From: Pseudomonas protegens CHA0
GTDB lineage: Bacteria; Pseudomonadota; Gammaproteobacteria; Pseudomonadales; Pseudomonadaceae
Reading direction: 5' to 3'
Length of the DNA stretch: 64,000 bases
Assembly: GCF_000397205.1 (NCBI RefSeq)
Contig: NC_021237.1
Location: 869,001-933,000, forward strand
Each line of letters opens with the position of its first letter. Position 1 is the first letter of the stretch. The notes below the pieces were generated by a model. The model had not been told where the DNA came from. It worked only from the letters and a program-made list of their open reading frames with translations, and searched no databases. A program made the position numbers and the translations under genes. Positions 1 through 8,654 of the stretch are shown here, one piece after another.

Positions 1-198
1 CGGCTGGCGGACTACGACTACGATCGCCATGTGGGCGGCGCCTTGTACCTGTTCCTGCGGGGCACCCGTGCCGCCAGCCAGGGGGCCTACTTCGCCCGGC
101 CGCCTCGACAGTTGATCGAGCAACTGGACCGCATGTTCCAGGGCCAGCCCGAGCCACCCAAGGCCGAGCCCGCCTGGGAGCAGGGAGTGCTGCTATGA
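1..198 (+). CDS. recB: RecBCD nuclease beta subunit, C-terminal end (partial)
   Basis: Only the last 65 codons of the gene are in the window. The frame reads through the DYDRHVGGALYLFLRG stretch, which resembles the C-terminal nuclease-domain end of RecB, and stops at 196-198. RecB is the 3'-5' helicase and the only nuclease subunit of RecBCD, which processes double-strand breaks for RecA. The stop overlaps the start of recD by four bases (ATGA), so the two are translationally coupled as is usual in gammaproteobacteria. The assignment depends on the short motif plus the recD neighbour. Confidence 0.9.
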   Translation, partial: RLADYDYDRHVGGALYLFLRGTRAASQGAYFARPPRQLIEQLDRMFQGQPEPPKAEPAWEQGVLL

Positions 199-2276
199 CC
201 CAGGACCTGTTCGATGCACTGGACCAGGCGCCGCAACCGGCCTTCGACCTGGCGCCCCTGAGCCGCGCCGACGACTTGCTGCTGTTGCTTGAACGCTGGG
301 TCGAGCGCGGCTGGCTGCGTTCCCTGGACCGGGCCTTTGTCGGCTTCCTGCATGAGCTGGACCCGGGCTGTGATCCGCTGGTACTGATGGCCGCGGCCCT
401 GACCAGCCATCAGCTGGGGCACGGGCATGTCTGCCTGGACCTGTTCGAAACCCTCAAGGAGCCGGACTTCGCCCTGTCGCTGCCGCCCGAAGGCGACGCA
501 CAAAACGGCGCACCGGCGCTGCCGTCCCAGGTGTTGATGGGGCTTGAAGGGGCGCACTGGTGCAAGGTCCTGGCCGGCAGCCGCCTGGTGGCCCTGGCGG
601 CGGATCATGCCGAGTCTTCCCGGCAGCGGCCGCTGGTGCTGTCCGGCAAGCGCCTGTACCTGCGCCGCTACTGGGCCTATGAGCGGCGTATCGACAACGC
701 CTTGCACCAGCGCCTGGCCTTGGCCGAGGCCACCCCGGAAAACCTCGCGGCGCGCCTCGACGGGCTGTTCGGCCCGGCCAAGGCGGCGGGGCCCGTCGAC
801 TGGCAGAAACTCGCCTGTGCCCTGGCCACCCGGGGCGCCTTCAGCATCATCACCGGCGGCCCCGGCACCGGCAAGACCACCACCGTGGTGCGCCTGCTGG
901 CCTTGCTCCAGGGCCCGGCGGTGGAAGCACGCAAGCCGCTGCGCATTCGCCTGGCGGCGCCTACCGGCAAGGCCGCGGCGCGCCTGACCGAGTCCATCAG
1001 CTTGCAGGTGCGTTCCCTCGCGGTGCCCGATGAGGTGCGGGAAATGATCCCCAGCGAGGTGACCACCGTGCACCGCTTGCTGGGCAATCGCCCGGGCACC
1101 CGGCATTTCCGCCATCACGCCGGCAACCGCTTGCCCCTGGATGTCCTGGTGGTGGACGAAGCCTCGATGATCGACCTGGAAATGATGGCCAACCTGCTGG
1201 ACGCCTTGCCCATCCATGCACGCCTGGTGTTGCTGGGGGACAAGGACCAACTGGCCTCGGTGGAAGCCGGCGCCGTGCTCGGCGACCTGTGCCGTGACGC
1301 CGAGGCCGGTTGGTACAACCCGCAGACCCGGGCCTGGCTGGAGGCGGTCAGTGGCGAGAACCTGGGAGCCAGCGGCCTGCAGGAAGACAGCGCCCACCAG
1401 CATCCCCTGGCGCAGCAGGTGGTGATGCTGCGCCATTCCCGGCGTTTCGGCGAAGGCAGCGGCATCGGCCAGCTGGCGCGTTGGGTCAACCAGCAGCAGG
1501 CCGATGAAGCCCGGCGCCTGCTGGCGGCTCGCAGCCATGCCGACCTGTATGGCCTGAGCCTCAAGGGCGAGCAGGATCGGGCCCTGGAGCGGCTGCTGCT
1601 GGAGGGCCATGGCGAGGGGCCGCAAGGCTACCGCCACTACCTGAATGTACTGCGCAGCCAGCGCCCGCCGCCGGGTACGCCTCTGGAGGATCGGCGCTGG
1701 ACCGACTGGGCGCGCCATGTCCTGCAGGCCTTTGATCGCTTCCAATTGCTGTGCGCGGTGCGCAAGGGCCCCTGGGGTGTCGAAGGCCTGAACCTGCGGA
1801 TCACCCAGGCGCTGTTCAAGGCCCGGCTGATCGACAGTGACCAGCAATGGTACGAGGGCCGCCCGGTGCTGATGACCCGCAACGATTACGGCCTGGGCCT
1901 GATGAACGGTGATATCGGCATCGCCCTGAAACTGCCGGAGCAGGAAGGCTCGGAGGCGGGGCGTCAGGTGCTGCGCGTCGCCTTTCCGCGCAACGATGGC
2001 CAGGGCGGGGTGCGGTTGGTGCTGCCAAGCCGGCTCAATGACGTGGAAACCGTTTACGCCATGACTGTGCATAAGTCCCAGGGCTCGGAGTTCGCCCACA
2101 CCGCGTTGATCCTGCCCGACGCTTTGAACCCGGTGCTGACCAAGGAGCTGATCTACACCGGTATCACCCGGGCCAAGGACTGGTTCAGCCTGATCGAGCC
2201 CCGTGCCGGAGTGTTCGAAGAGGCTGTTCGGCGCAAGGTCAAGCGTCTGAGCGGGTTGATGCTGGAGTTGGACTGA
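195..2276 (+). CDS. recD: RecBCD exonuclease V alpha subunit (5'-3' helicase)
   Basis: A 693-residue superfamily 1 helicase, the fast 5'-3' motor of RecBCD. Visible motifs are Walker A GGPGTGKT at residues 221-228 (Lys227), Walker B VVDEA with Asp321-Glu322, and the late helicase motif VHKSQGSEF near residue 625. An N-terminal region of about 200 residues that would contact RecB precedes the ATPase core. Length is normal for Pseudomonas RecD. The start is the ATG inside the recB stop. Nothing looks broken. Confidence 0.96.
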   Translation: MTQDLFDALDQAPQPAFDLAPLSRADDLLLLLERWVERGWLRSLDRAFVGFLHELDPGCDPLVLMAAALTSHQLGHGHVCLDLFETLKEPDFALSLPPEGDAQNGAPALPSQVLMGLEGAHWCKVLAGSRLVALAADHAESSRQRPLVLSGKRLYLRRYWAYERRIDNALHQRLALAEATPENLAARLDGLFGPAKAAGPVDWQKLACALATRGAFSIITGGPGTGKTTTVVRLLALLQGPAVEARKPLRIRLAAPTGKAAARLTESISLQVRSLAVPDEVREMIPSEVTTVHRLLGNRPGTRHFRHHAGNRLPLDVLVVDEASMIDLEMMANLLDALPIHARLVLLGDKDQLASVEAGAVLGDLCRDAEAGWYNPQTRAWLEAVSGENLGASGLQEDSAHQHPLAQQVVMLRHSRRFGEGSGIGQLARWVNQQQADEARRLLAARSHADLYGLSLKGEQDRALERLLLEGHGEGPQGYRHYLNVLRSQRPPPGTPLEDRRWTDWARHVLQAFDRFQLLCAVRKGPWGVEGLNLRITQALFKARLIDSDQQWYEGRPVLMTRNDYGLGLMNGDIGIALKLPEQEGSEAGRQVLRVAFPRNDGQGGVRLVLPSRLNDVETVYAMTVHKSQGSEFAHTALILPDALNPVLTKELIYTGITRAKDWFSLIEPRAGVFEEAVRRKVKRLSGLMLELD

Positions 2277-2392
2277 CGCCCATGTTTCCGGCTTTTCTCA
2301 GGCATCGTGCTCGGGCGCTGGTCTCGCTGCATTTTCCCGGGCTGTGCTATCGTTGCGGCATCATTTCCGTGAAAATCAAAGAGAATCCCTGC

Positions 2393-2974
2393 ATGGACGT
2401 GGCTGTCTTGAGGACAGAGCGCATTTTGGGGTGGAGACAGTGTGTGCTGTCGACCATTCTCTGCCTGTTCAGCCTGTTGGCCATCGCGCAGTCGGAGCCA
2501 CCGGCGTCCGCGAGCCTGGCCGAGCAACGGGCCAAGGCTGTAACCCAAGTGGTGCTGGGCATTCTCAGCTACGCTCGCTGGCCCGTGGAGCCTGCGCAAC
2601 TGCGTCTGTGCGTGGTTGGCCCCACCGAATACACCGATGACCTGCTCAAGGGCGCGACCCAGGCCACCGGCCGCCCGGTGCTGGTGCGGCGTCTGCTGGC
2701 CAACAACCCGTCGTTGGCCAGTGAGTGCGATTCGGTCTATGTCGGCAAATTGTCCAATGATGAGCGTACCCGCCTGTTCAACTCGCTGATCGGGCAACCG
2801 GTGCTGAGCATCAGCGAGGGGGGCGACCAGTGCACCGTGGGCAGCCTGTTCTGCCTGCGGGTCGGCGACAGCCAGGTGTCGTTCGAGGTCAACCTGGATT
2901 CCGTGGCGCGCAGTGGGGTGAAGATTCATCCCAGCGTGCTGCAGCTTTCCCGTCGTCGTCCGGCGGCCCCATGA
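2393..2974 (+). CDS. yfiR: YfiR-type periplasmic inhibitor of diguanylate cyclase
   Basis: A 193-residue exported protein that in Pseudomonas aeruginosa binds the periplasmic domain of YfiN and keeps it off; redox or envelope stress releases it. A signal sequence (basic start, hydrophobic CVLSTILCLFSLLAIAQS) is followed by a DUF4154-type domain. Four mature cysteines (LRLCVVG, SECDSV, DQC, LFCLR) match the pairs that form disulfides in YfiR. The ATG at 2393 gives a proper signal peptide and the usual length; an in-frame ATG at 2282 would add 37 residues that look non-coding. It overlaps yfiN by ATGA. Confidence 0.9.
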   Translation: MDVAVLRTERILGWRQCVLSTILCLFSLLAIAQSEPPASASLAEQRAKAVTQVVLGILSYARWPVEPAQLRLCVVGPTEYTDDLLKGATQATGRPVLVRRLLANNPSLASECDSVYVGKLSNDERTRLFNSLIGQPVLSISEGGDQCTVGSLFCLRVGDSQVSFEVNLDSVARSGVKIHPSVLQLSRRRPAAP

Positions 2975-4239
2975 AACTGTTCAAGCCCAACGCCCGCCCT
3001 ACACTGCGGTCGGTCATCGGTCGCGGCCACCTGATCGTCGCTCTGCTGGCGATCTCCATGGCCAGCCTGTCCCTGACCTTTCTCGGGGTGTTGGCCCTGC
3101 GTGTGTACGCCGATCACAACCTGCACCTGATCGCCCGCTCCATCAGCTACACCGTGGAAGCTGCAGTGGTGTTCAACGACAGTGTGGTGGCCACCGAGGC
3201 CCTGGCCCTGATCGCCTCCACCGAAGAGGTGGCCGACGCCAAGGTGTATGACAGCCAGGGCCAGTTGCTGGCCAGCTGGCAGCGCCCGGAAAGCGGCTTT
3301 CTGACCAATCTGGAAATGCACGTCGCCAGCGCCTTTCTGGAAAAGCCCATCAGCCTGCCGATCCTGCACCAGGGGCGGGAAATCGGCACCATCAATGTCA
3401 CCGGCCATGGCGGCAGCCTGTTGCGGTTTCTCCTCAGTGGCCTGGTGGGCATCGTGCTGTGCATCGCCCTCAGCGCCTGGTTGGCGCTGTACCTGGCGCG
3501 CCGCCAGCTGCGGGGCATCACCGGGCCGTTGCGCAGCCTCGCCGATGTGGCGCACGCGGCCCGGCGCGAGCGGGCCTTCGATCAGCGGGTGCCGCCTGCG
3601 GAAATCGCCGAACTGGACAACCTGGGCAACGACTTCAACGCCCTGCTCGATGAGCTGGAGGCCTGGCAGACCCATCTGCAAAGCGAGAATGAAACCCTGG
3701 CCCACCAGGCCAGCCACGACAGCCTGACCGGCCTGCCCAACCGGGCGTTCTTCGAAGGCCGGCTGATCCGTGCCCTGCGCAGCGCCAACAAGCTCAACGA
3801 GCGCATGGCGGTGCTGTTTCTCGACAGCGACCGGTTCAAGGAGATCAACGATAACTTCGGCCACGCCGCCGGCGATGCGGTGCTGGTGGCTGTGGCCACG
3901 CGGATTCGCGCGCAGTTGCGCGAGGACGACCTGGTGGCGCGCCTGGGCGGGGACGAATTTGCCGTGCTGCTGACCCCGCTGCACCGGGTCGAGGATGCCC
4001 AGCGCATCGCCGACAAGATCATCAGCAGCATGGAAGTACCGATTCAACTGCCCGGCAGCCTGTCGATCCTGACATCGCTGAGTATCGGTATTGCCGTGTA
4101 CCCGGATCATGGCGCGACACCGGGCAGTCTGTTGAATGCCGCCGACGCGGCCATGTACCAAGCCAAGCGCGGTTCGCGAGGCGGGCAACACACAGTGGGG
4201 GCGGAGCTCCCTATCGTTCAGGTTCAAAACAGGAGCTAA
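2971..4239 (+). CDS. yfiN: YfiN/TpbB membrane diguanylate cyclase
   Basis: A 422-residue inner-membrane enzyme making cyclic di-GMP from two GTP. It has a first transmembrane helix around residues 20-45, a periplasmic PAS-like CHASE8 region, a second helix near 150-170, HAMP, then a GGDEF domain. The active-site loop GGDEF is at residues 326-330. An RxxD motif (REDD) lies exactly five residues before it, the classical I-site position; published work on the P. aeruginosa protein suggests this site does not give product inhibition. The gene lies between yfiR and yfiB, so it is controlled post-translationally by both. Confidence 0.93.
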   Translation: MKLFKPNARPTLRSVIGRGHLIVALLAISMASLSLTFLGVLALRVYADHNLHLIARSISYTVEAAVVFNDSVVATEALALIASTEEVADAKVYDSQGQLLASWQRPESGFLTNLEMHVASAFLEKPISLPILHQGREIGTINVTGHGGSLLRFLLSGLVGIVLCIALSAWLALYLARRQLRGITGPLRSLADVAHAARRERAFDQRVPPAEIAELDNLGNDFNALLDELEAWQTHLQSENETLAHQASHDSLTGLPNRAFFEGRLIRALRSANKLNERMAVLFLDSDRFKEINDNFGHAAGDAVLVAVATRIRAQLREDDLVARLGGDEFAVLLTPLHRVEDAQRIADKIISSMEVPIQLPGSLSILTSLSIGIAVYPDHGATPGSLLNAADAAMYQAKRGSRGGQHTVGAELPIVQVQNRS

Positions 4240-4244
4240 TTCCC

Positions 4245-4748
4245 TTGTTCTCGATGACGCAACGTTCGGTTCGACTGTTCAGCACTCTGGTGTTCATGGC
4301 CCTGCTGGCCCTGGCCGGCTGTCAGAGCGTGCCGCCCAAAGGTCTGACCCCGAAACAGATCGCGGTTCTGAAACAGGAGGGCTTCGAACTGACGGATGAA
4401 GGCTGGGCCTTTGGCCTGTCGGGCAAGGTGCTGTTTGGCAGCGATGTGGAAACCCTGAACCAGGCCAGCACCGAGATCGTCCAGCGCATCGGCAAGGCGC
4501 TGCTCAGCGTCGATATCCAGAAGGTCCGGGTCGACGGTCACACCGACGCGTCGGGCAAGGAGGCCTACAACGTGCAACTGTCCGTGCGCCGGGCCAAGAG
4601 CGTGGTCAAGGTGTTGACCCAGGTTGGCATGCGTGAAGAAAACATCCAGCTGCGCGGCCTGGGCAGCAGCGAGCCGGTGGCCTCCAACAGCACCGTGGCC
4701 GGGCGTACCGAGAACCGTCGGGTGTCGATCGTGGTGATCGCCGACTGA
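4245..4748 (+). CDS. yfiB: YfiB OmpA-like outer-membrane lipoprotein
   Basis: A 167-residue lipoprotein with lipobox LAGC (Cys26), a linker, and an OmpA-type peptidoglycan-binding domain (GHTDASG, NVQLSVRRAKSV, GLGSSEPV, NRRVSI). In P. aeruginosa YfiB sequesters YfiR at the outer membrane and so activates YfiN. The first codon is probably TTG at 4245, because AGGAG at 4231-4235 sits about nine bases upstream; the ATG at 4254 would be about 18 bases away. It is five bases downstream of yfiN and ends the operon. Confidence 0.9.
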   Translation: MFSMTQRSVRLFSTLVFMALLALAGCQSVPPKGLTPKQIAVLKQEGFELTDEGWAFGLSGKVLFGSDVETLNQASTEIVQRIGKALLSVDIQKVRVDGHTDASGKEAYNVQLSVRRAKSVVKVLTQVGMREENIQLRGLGSSEPVASNSTVAGRTENRRVSIVVIAD

Positions 4749-4794
4749 TCGACGACCTGCCGGGTTGCGGCTGCAGCCTTGCGGCCGCTAAGGG

Positions 4795-5745
4795 TCAGGG
4801 GGCGGCGAAGCGCATGCTGCGACTCTCGCCCATGAGCAGCGGCCGATTCTGCTCGGTCACCTCGCGGATGTAATCCCATAACAGGGTGATCCGCTTCAAC
4901 TTCCTGAGATCCTCCCGGCAGTACATCCAGAATTGCCGGGTCAGGTTGATTTCCTTGGGCAGCACTGGCAGCAGGCGCGGGTCCTGGGCCGCCAGGAAGC
5001 ACGGCAGGATCGCCAGCGAGCGGCCCTGCTGCGCTGCCACGTACTGGGCAATCACGCTGGTGCTGCGCAGGTTGGCGCTGGCACCGGGCACCACATTGGC
5101 CAGGTACAGCAGCTCGGAACTGAAGGCCAGGTCATCCACATAGCTGATGAATTGATGCTCGCTCAGGTCGCCGGGGCGGCGGATCGGCGGGTGGCGGTCG
5201 AGGTATTCCTGGGTGGCGTACAGCTGCAGGCGGTAGTCGCACAGCTTGCAGCACACATAGGGGCCGTGCTCCGGGCGTTCCAGGGCGATGACGATATCCG
5301 CCTCACGCTTGGACAGGCTGATGAAGTGCGGCAGCGGCAGGATATCCACCGAGATCGCCGGGTAGGCGTCGAGGAAATGGCTCAGTTGCGGGGTGACGAA
5401 GAAGCTGCCGAAGCCCTCGGTGCAGCCCATGCGCACATGGCCGGACAACGCCACTCCGGAGCCCGAGACCTGCTCGCACGCCATGTGCAGGGTGCTTTCG
5501 ATGGACTCCGCATAACCCAGCAGGCGCTGACCCTCGGCGGTGAGGACAAAGCCGTTGGTGCGGGATTTTTCGAACAGCAAGGTGCCCAGGGCGGTTTCCA
5601 GGGACCCGATGCGCCGCGACACCGTGGTGTAGTCCACCGCCAGGCGCTTGGCCGCGCTGCTGGCCTTGCGAGTGCGCGCCACTTCGAGGAAAAACTTCAG
5701 GTCGTCCCAGTTCAGGGTGCTTAACGAGGTGATGTTTTTTTGCAT
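4795..5745 (-). CDS. LysR-family regulator, divergent from mmsAB
   Basis: A 316-residue LysR regulator: winged helix at about residues 10-70 (DDLKFFLEVART, AAKRLAVDYTTVSRRI), then a two-lobed effector domain. It is transcribed away from mmsA, so control of valine/3-hydroxyisobutyrate breakdown is the natural guess; P. aeruginosa uses an AraC protein (MmsR) there instead. I chose the ATG at 5745 because the upstream 24 in-frame codons would run through the presumed operator. Family certain, target inferred. Confidence 0.85.
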   Translation of the reverse strand: MQKNITSLSTLNWDDLKFFLEVARTRKASSAAKRLAVDYTTVSRRIGSLETALGTLLFEKSRTNGFVLTAEGQRLLGYAESIESTLHMACEQVSGSGVALSGHVRMGCTEGFGSFFVTPQLSHFLDAYPAISVDILPLPHFISLSKREADIVIALERPEHGPYVCCKLCDYRLQLYATQEYLDRHPPIRRPGDLSEHQFISYVDDLAFSSELLYLANVVPGASANLRSTSVIAQYVAAQQGRSLAILPCFLAAQDPRLLPVLPKEINLTRQFWMYCREDLRKLKRITLLWDYIREVTEQNRPLLMGESRSMRFAAP

Positions 5746-5760
5746 GATGGACCGGATTTT

Positions 5761-5796
5761 ATGTGCGTTCTTATTAGAAGTTTGCACATCTATACT
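5761..5796. promoter_or_regulatory. Candidate LysR operator and mmsA promoter
   Basis: ATGTGC (5761-5766) and GCACAT (5784-5789) form an inverted repeat around an inner TTCT-tatt-AGAA dyad. A -10-like TATACT (5791-5796) has TTCTTA 17 bases upstream as a weak -35, so the operator would overlap the promoter. The site lies between the LysR start (5745) and mmsA (5895). Seen by eye; binding is inferred. Confidence 0.5.
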
Positions 5797-5894
5797 CCAA
5801 AAACCGTCCGATACCAACTCGCGACAGCCCCTCTTTCAAGGCGCTTGCCCGCCTTGGTTTCCCTGCATAAGAACTCAAGAAGTCAGGAGACCCC

Positions 5895-7421
5895 ATGAAC
5901 GCATCCCTCAAGCCCGACGGCACCACCCTGCAACAGGTCAAACTGCTGATCGACGGTGAATGGGTCCAGTCCCAGAGCCAGGAATGGCATGACATCGTCA
6001 ACCCGGCGACCCAGGAAGTACTGGCCAAGGTGCCCTTTGCCACTGCCGCTGAAGTCGACGCCGCGATCGCCGCTGCCCAGCGCGCCTTCCAGACCTGGAA
6101 ACTGACCCCGATCGGCGCGCGGATGCGCATCATGCTCAAGCTCCAGGCCCTGATCCGCGAGCACTCCAAACGCATTGCCCTGGTCCTCAGCGCTGAGCAG
6201 GGCAAGACCATCGCCGACGCCGAGGGCGACATCTTCCGCGGCCTGGAAGTGGTGGAGCATGCCTGCTCCATCGGCACCCTGCAGATGGGCGAATTCGCCG
6301 AAAACGTCGCCGGCGGCGTGGACACTTACACCCTGCGCCAGCCGATCGGCGTGTGCGCCGGGATCACCCCGTTCAATTTCCCGGCAATGATTCCGCTGTG
6401 GATGTTCCCGATGGCCATCGCCTGCGGCAACACCTTCGTCCTCAAGCCTTCCGAGCAGGACCCGCTGTCCACCATGCTGCTGGTGGAGCTGGCGGTGGAA
6501 GCCGGGGTGCCGGCCGGTGTGCTCAACGTGGTGCACGGCGGCAAGGACGTGGTGGATGCGCTATGCACCCACAAGGACATCAAGGCGGTGTCCTTCGTCG
6601 GTTCGACTGCGGTCGGCACCCACGTCTATGACCTGGCGGGCAAGCACGGCAAGCGCGTGCAATCGATGATGGGCGCCAAGAACCACGCTGTGGTCCTGCC
6701 CGACGCCAACCGCGAACAGACCCTCAATGCCCTGGTGGGTGCCGGCTTCGGCGCGGCCGGCCAGCGGTGCATGGCCACCTCGGTGGTGGTGCTGGTGGGC
6801 GCTTCGAAACAATGGCTGCCAGACCTCAAGGCCCTGGCGCAGAAGCTCAAGGTCAACGCCGGCAGCGAGCCGGGCACCGATGTGGGCCCGGTCGTGTCCA
6901 AGCGCGCCAAGGCGCGGATTCTGGAGCTGATCGAAAGCGGCGTGAAAGAAGGCGCCAAGCTGGAGCTCGATGGCCGCGACATCAAGGTTCCGGGCTACGA
7001 GCAGGGCAACTTCATCGGCCCGACCCTGTTCTCCGGGGTAACCACCGATATGCAGATCTACACCCAGGAAATCTTCGGCCCGGTGCTGGTGGTGCTGGAG
7101 GTCGACACCCTGGATCAGGCCATTGCCCTGGTCAATGCCAACCCCTTCGGCAACGGCACCGGCCTGTTCACCCAGAGCGGGGCGGCGGCGCGCAAGTTCC
7201 AGAGCGAAATCGACGTCGGCCAGGTGGGCATCAACATCCCGATTCCGGTGCCGGTGCCGTTCTTCAGCTTCACCGGTTCCCGTGGTTCCAAGCTCGGCGA
7301 CCTGGGCCCCTACGGCAAGCAAGTGGTGCAGTTCTACACTCAGACCAAGACCGTCACCAGCCGCTGGTTCGACGATGACAGCGTCAATGACGGTGTGAAC
7401 ACCACCATCAGCCTGCGTTGA
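5895..7421 (+). CDS. mmsA: Methylmalonate-semialdehyde dehydrogenase (CoA-acylating)
   Basis: A 508-residue aldehyde dehydrogenase that converts methylmalonate semialdehyde, CoA and NAD+ to propionyl-CoA in valine and thymine catabolism. Visible features are oxyanion Asn161 in TPFNFP, NAD-fold FVGSTAVG near 235-241, and catalytic Cys292 in AGQRCMAT. The MmsA-type C-terminus includes FFSFTGSRGS and ends in WFDDD. A TCAGGAG site precedes the ATG. mmsB follows after ten bases, forming the usual mmsAB operon. Confidence 0.95.
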   Translation: MNASLKPDGTTLQQVKLLIDGEWVQSQSQEWHDIVNPATQEVLAKVPFATAAEVDAAIAAAQRAFQTWKLTPIGARMRIMLKLQALIREHSKRIALVLSAEQGKTIADAEGDIFRGLEVVEHACSIGTLQMGEFAENVAGGVDTYTLRQPIGVCAGITPFNFPAMIPLWMFPMAIACGNTFVLKPSEQDPLSTMLLVELAVEAGVPAGVLNVVHGGKDVVDALCTHKDIKAVSFVGSTAVGTHVYDLAGKHGKRVQSMMGAKNHAVVLPDANREQTLNALVGAGFGAAGQRCMATSVVVLVGASKQWLPDLKALAQKLKVNAGSEPGTDVGPVVSKRAKARILELIESGVKEGAKLELDGRDIKVPGYEQGNFIGPTLFSGVTTDMQIYTQEIFGPVLVVLEVDTLDQAIALVNANPFGNGTGLFTQSGAAARKFQSEIDVGQVGINIPIPVPVPFFSFTGSRGSKLGDLGPYGKQVVQFYTQTKTVTSRWFDDDSVNDGVNTTISLR

Positions 7422-7431
7422 GGAGCCTGAC

Positions 7432-8319
7432 ATGAACATTGCATTTATCGGCCTGGGCAACATGGGCGCACCCATGGCCCGCAACCTGATCAAGGCCGGC
7501 CATCAGTTGAACCTGTTCGATCTCAACCAGAGCGTGCTGGCAGAGCTGGCGCAACTGGGCGGGCGCGTCGCTGCTTCGCCCAAGGCCGCTGCCGAAGGCG
7601 CCGAACTGGTGATCACCATGCTCCCCGCGGCGGCCCATGTGCGCAGCGTCTGGCTGGGCGAGGATGGGGTGCTGGCGGGTATTGGCCGCGGCATTCCGGC
7701 GGTGGATTGCAGTACCATCGACCCACAGACCGCCCGTGAAGTGGCCGCAGCCGCCGCCAAGCAGGGCGTGGCCATGGCCGATGCACCGGTATCCGGTGGC
7801 ACCGGCGGCGCCCAGGCCGGGACCCTGACCTTCATGGTCGGCGCCAGCGCCGAACTGTTCGCCACCCTGCAACCGGTGCTGGCGCAGATGGGCCGCAACA
7901 TCGTGCACTGCGGTGAAGTGGGCACCGGGCAGATCGCCAAGATCTGCAACAACTTGCTGCTGGGGATTTCGATGATCGGCGTCAGCGAGGCCATGGCCCT
8001 GGGGGATGCCCTGGGCATCGACACCCAAGTGCTGGCGGGGATCATCAACAGCTCCACCGGTCGGTGCTGGAGTTCCGACACCTACAACCCGTGGCCGGGC
8101 GTGATTGAAACCGCCCCGGCGTCCCGCGGCTACACCGGCGGCTTTGGTGCCGAGCTGATGCTCAAGGACCTGGGGCTGGCCACCGAAGCCGCGCGCCAGG
8201 CCCACCAGCCGGTGGTGCTCGGTGCCGTGGCCCAGCAGCTGTACCAGGCCATGAGCCAGCGTGGGGAAGGTGGCAAGGACTTCTCGGCCATCGTCAACAG
8301 CTACCGCAAGCCGCAGTAA
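7432..8319 (+). CDS. mmsB: 3-hydroxyisobutyrate dehydrogenase
   Basis: A 295-residue beta-hydroxyacid dehydrogenase oxidising 3-hydroxyisobutyrate to methylmalonate semialdehyde, the substrate of MmsA. The Rossmann motif GLGNMG is at residues 7-12, the substrate loop DAPVSGGTGGA near 117-128, and the catalytic Lys170 in GTGQIAKICNN. Ten bases separate it from mmsA. Length and motifs are canonical. Confidence 0.95.
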   Translation: MNIAFIGLGNMGAPMARNLIKAGHQLNLFDLNQSVLAELAQLGGRVAASPKAAAEGAELVITMLPAAAHVRSVWLGEDGVLAGIGRGIPAVDCSTIDPQTAREVAAAAAKQGVAMADAPVSGGTGGAQAGTLTFMVGASAELFATLQPVLAQMGRNIVHCGEVGTGQIAKICNNLLLGISMIGVSEAMALGDALGIDTQVLAGIINSSTGRCWSSDTYNPWPGVIETAPASRGYTGGFGAELMLKDLGLATEAARQAHQPVVLGAVAQQLYQAMSQRGEGGKDFSAIVNSYRKPQ

Positions 8320-8378
8320 GGCGTCGCTAGTCGGGAGGGGGCGCTGGCGGGTTTGCGCGGCAATCTCGACGCCGCCAG

Positions 8379-8572
8379 TGGTCTCTCTGGGTATCGTCAA
8401 ACCAGGTCCTGCGGCTCAGCAGCGGCTACAAGGGGCGGTGTAGCCGCTGCCGCAGGCTGCGAACGGCTCCGCAGGAGACGCAGCGGTCTCAAACCCGGCA
8501 GAGGTTTGTCTGGGTATCGCCAGGCAAGGCCCTTCGGTCCTTTTCGCAGCTTCGCGGGCTCAGCAGCGGCTC
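8379..8572. repeat. Imperfect inverted-repeat element: full copy plus a partial 3' half
   Basis: A full copy spans about 8440-8572. It starts GTAGCCGCTGCCGCAGGCTG and ends with a reverse-complementary CGCAGC...CAGCAGCGGCTCC half, with an internal GGCAAGGCCC...GGTCCTTTTCGC stem. Immediately before it, 8379-8429 repeats only the 3' half (CTGGGTATCGTC...CAGCAGCGGCTAC), so this is a nested or tandem arrangement. Related copies lie at 12074 and 52158. The 335-base gap after mmsB (8320-8654) holds only these repeats and a terminator; no credible gene was seen. Confidence 0.75.
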
Positions 8573-8611
8573 CACGCGTCATTGAATGCAGCCCCTTCAG
8601 CCGGGGCATTT

Positions 8612-8647
8612 GCGGGAACCTGCGTCGGGCAGGTTCCCGCTTTTTTT
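8612..8647 (+). terminator. Strong intrinsic terminator facing right
   Basis: A perfect 12-base stem GCGGGAACCTGC/GCAGGTTCCCGC with a five-base loop is followed by seven T on the plus strand. It would stop transcription coming from mmsAB about 290 bases upstream and shields the convergent toxin gene. Confidence 0.85.
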
Positions 8648-8654
8648 GCCCGGC

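Noticed and set aside
87..2099. A 670-codon minus-strand frame opposite recD
   Set aside because: RecD on the plus strand has all helicase motifs; the antisense frame has none.
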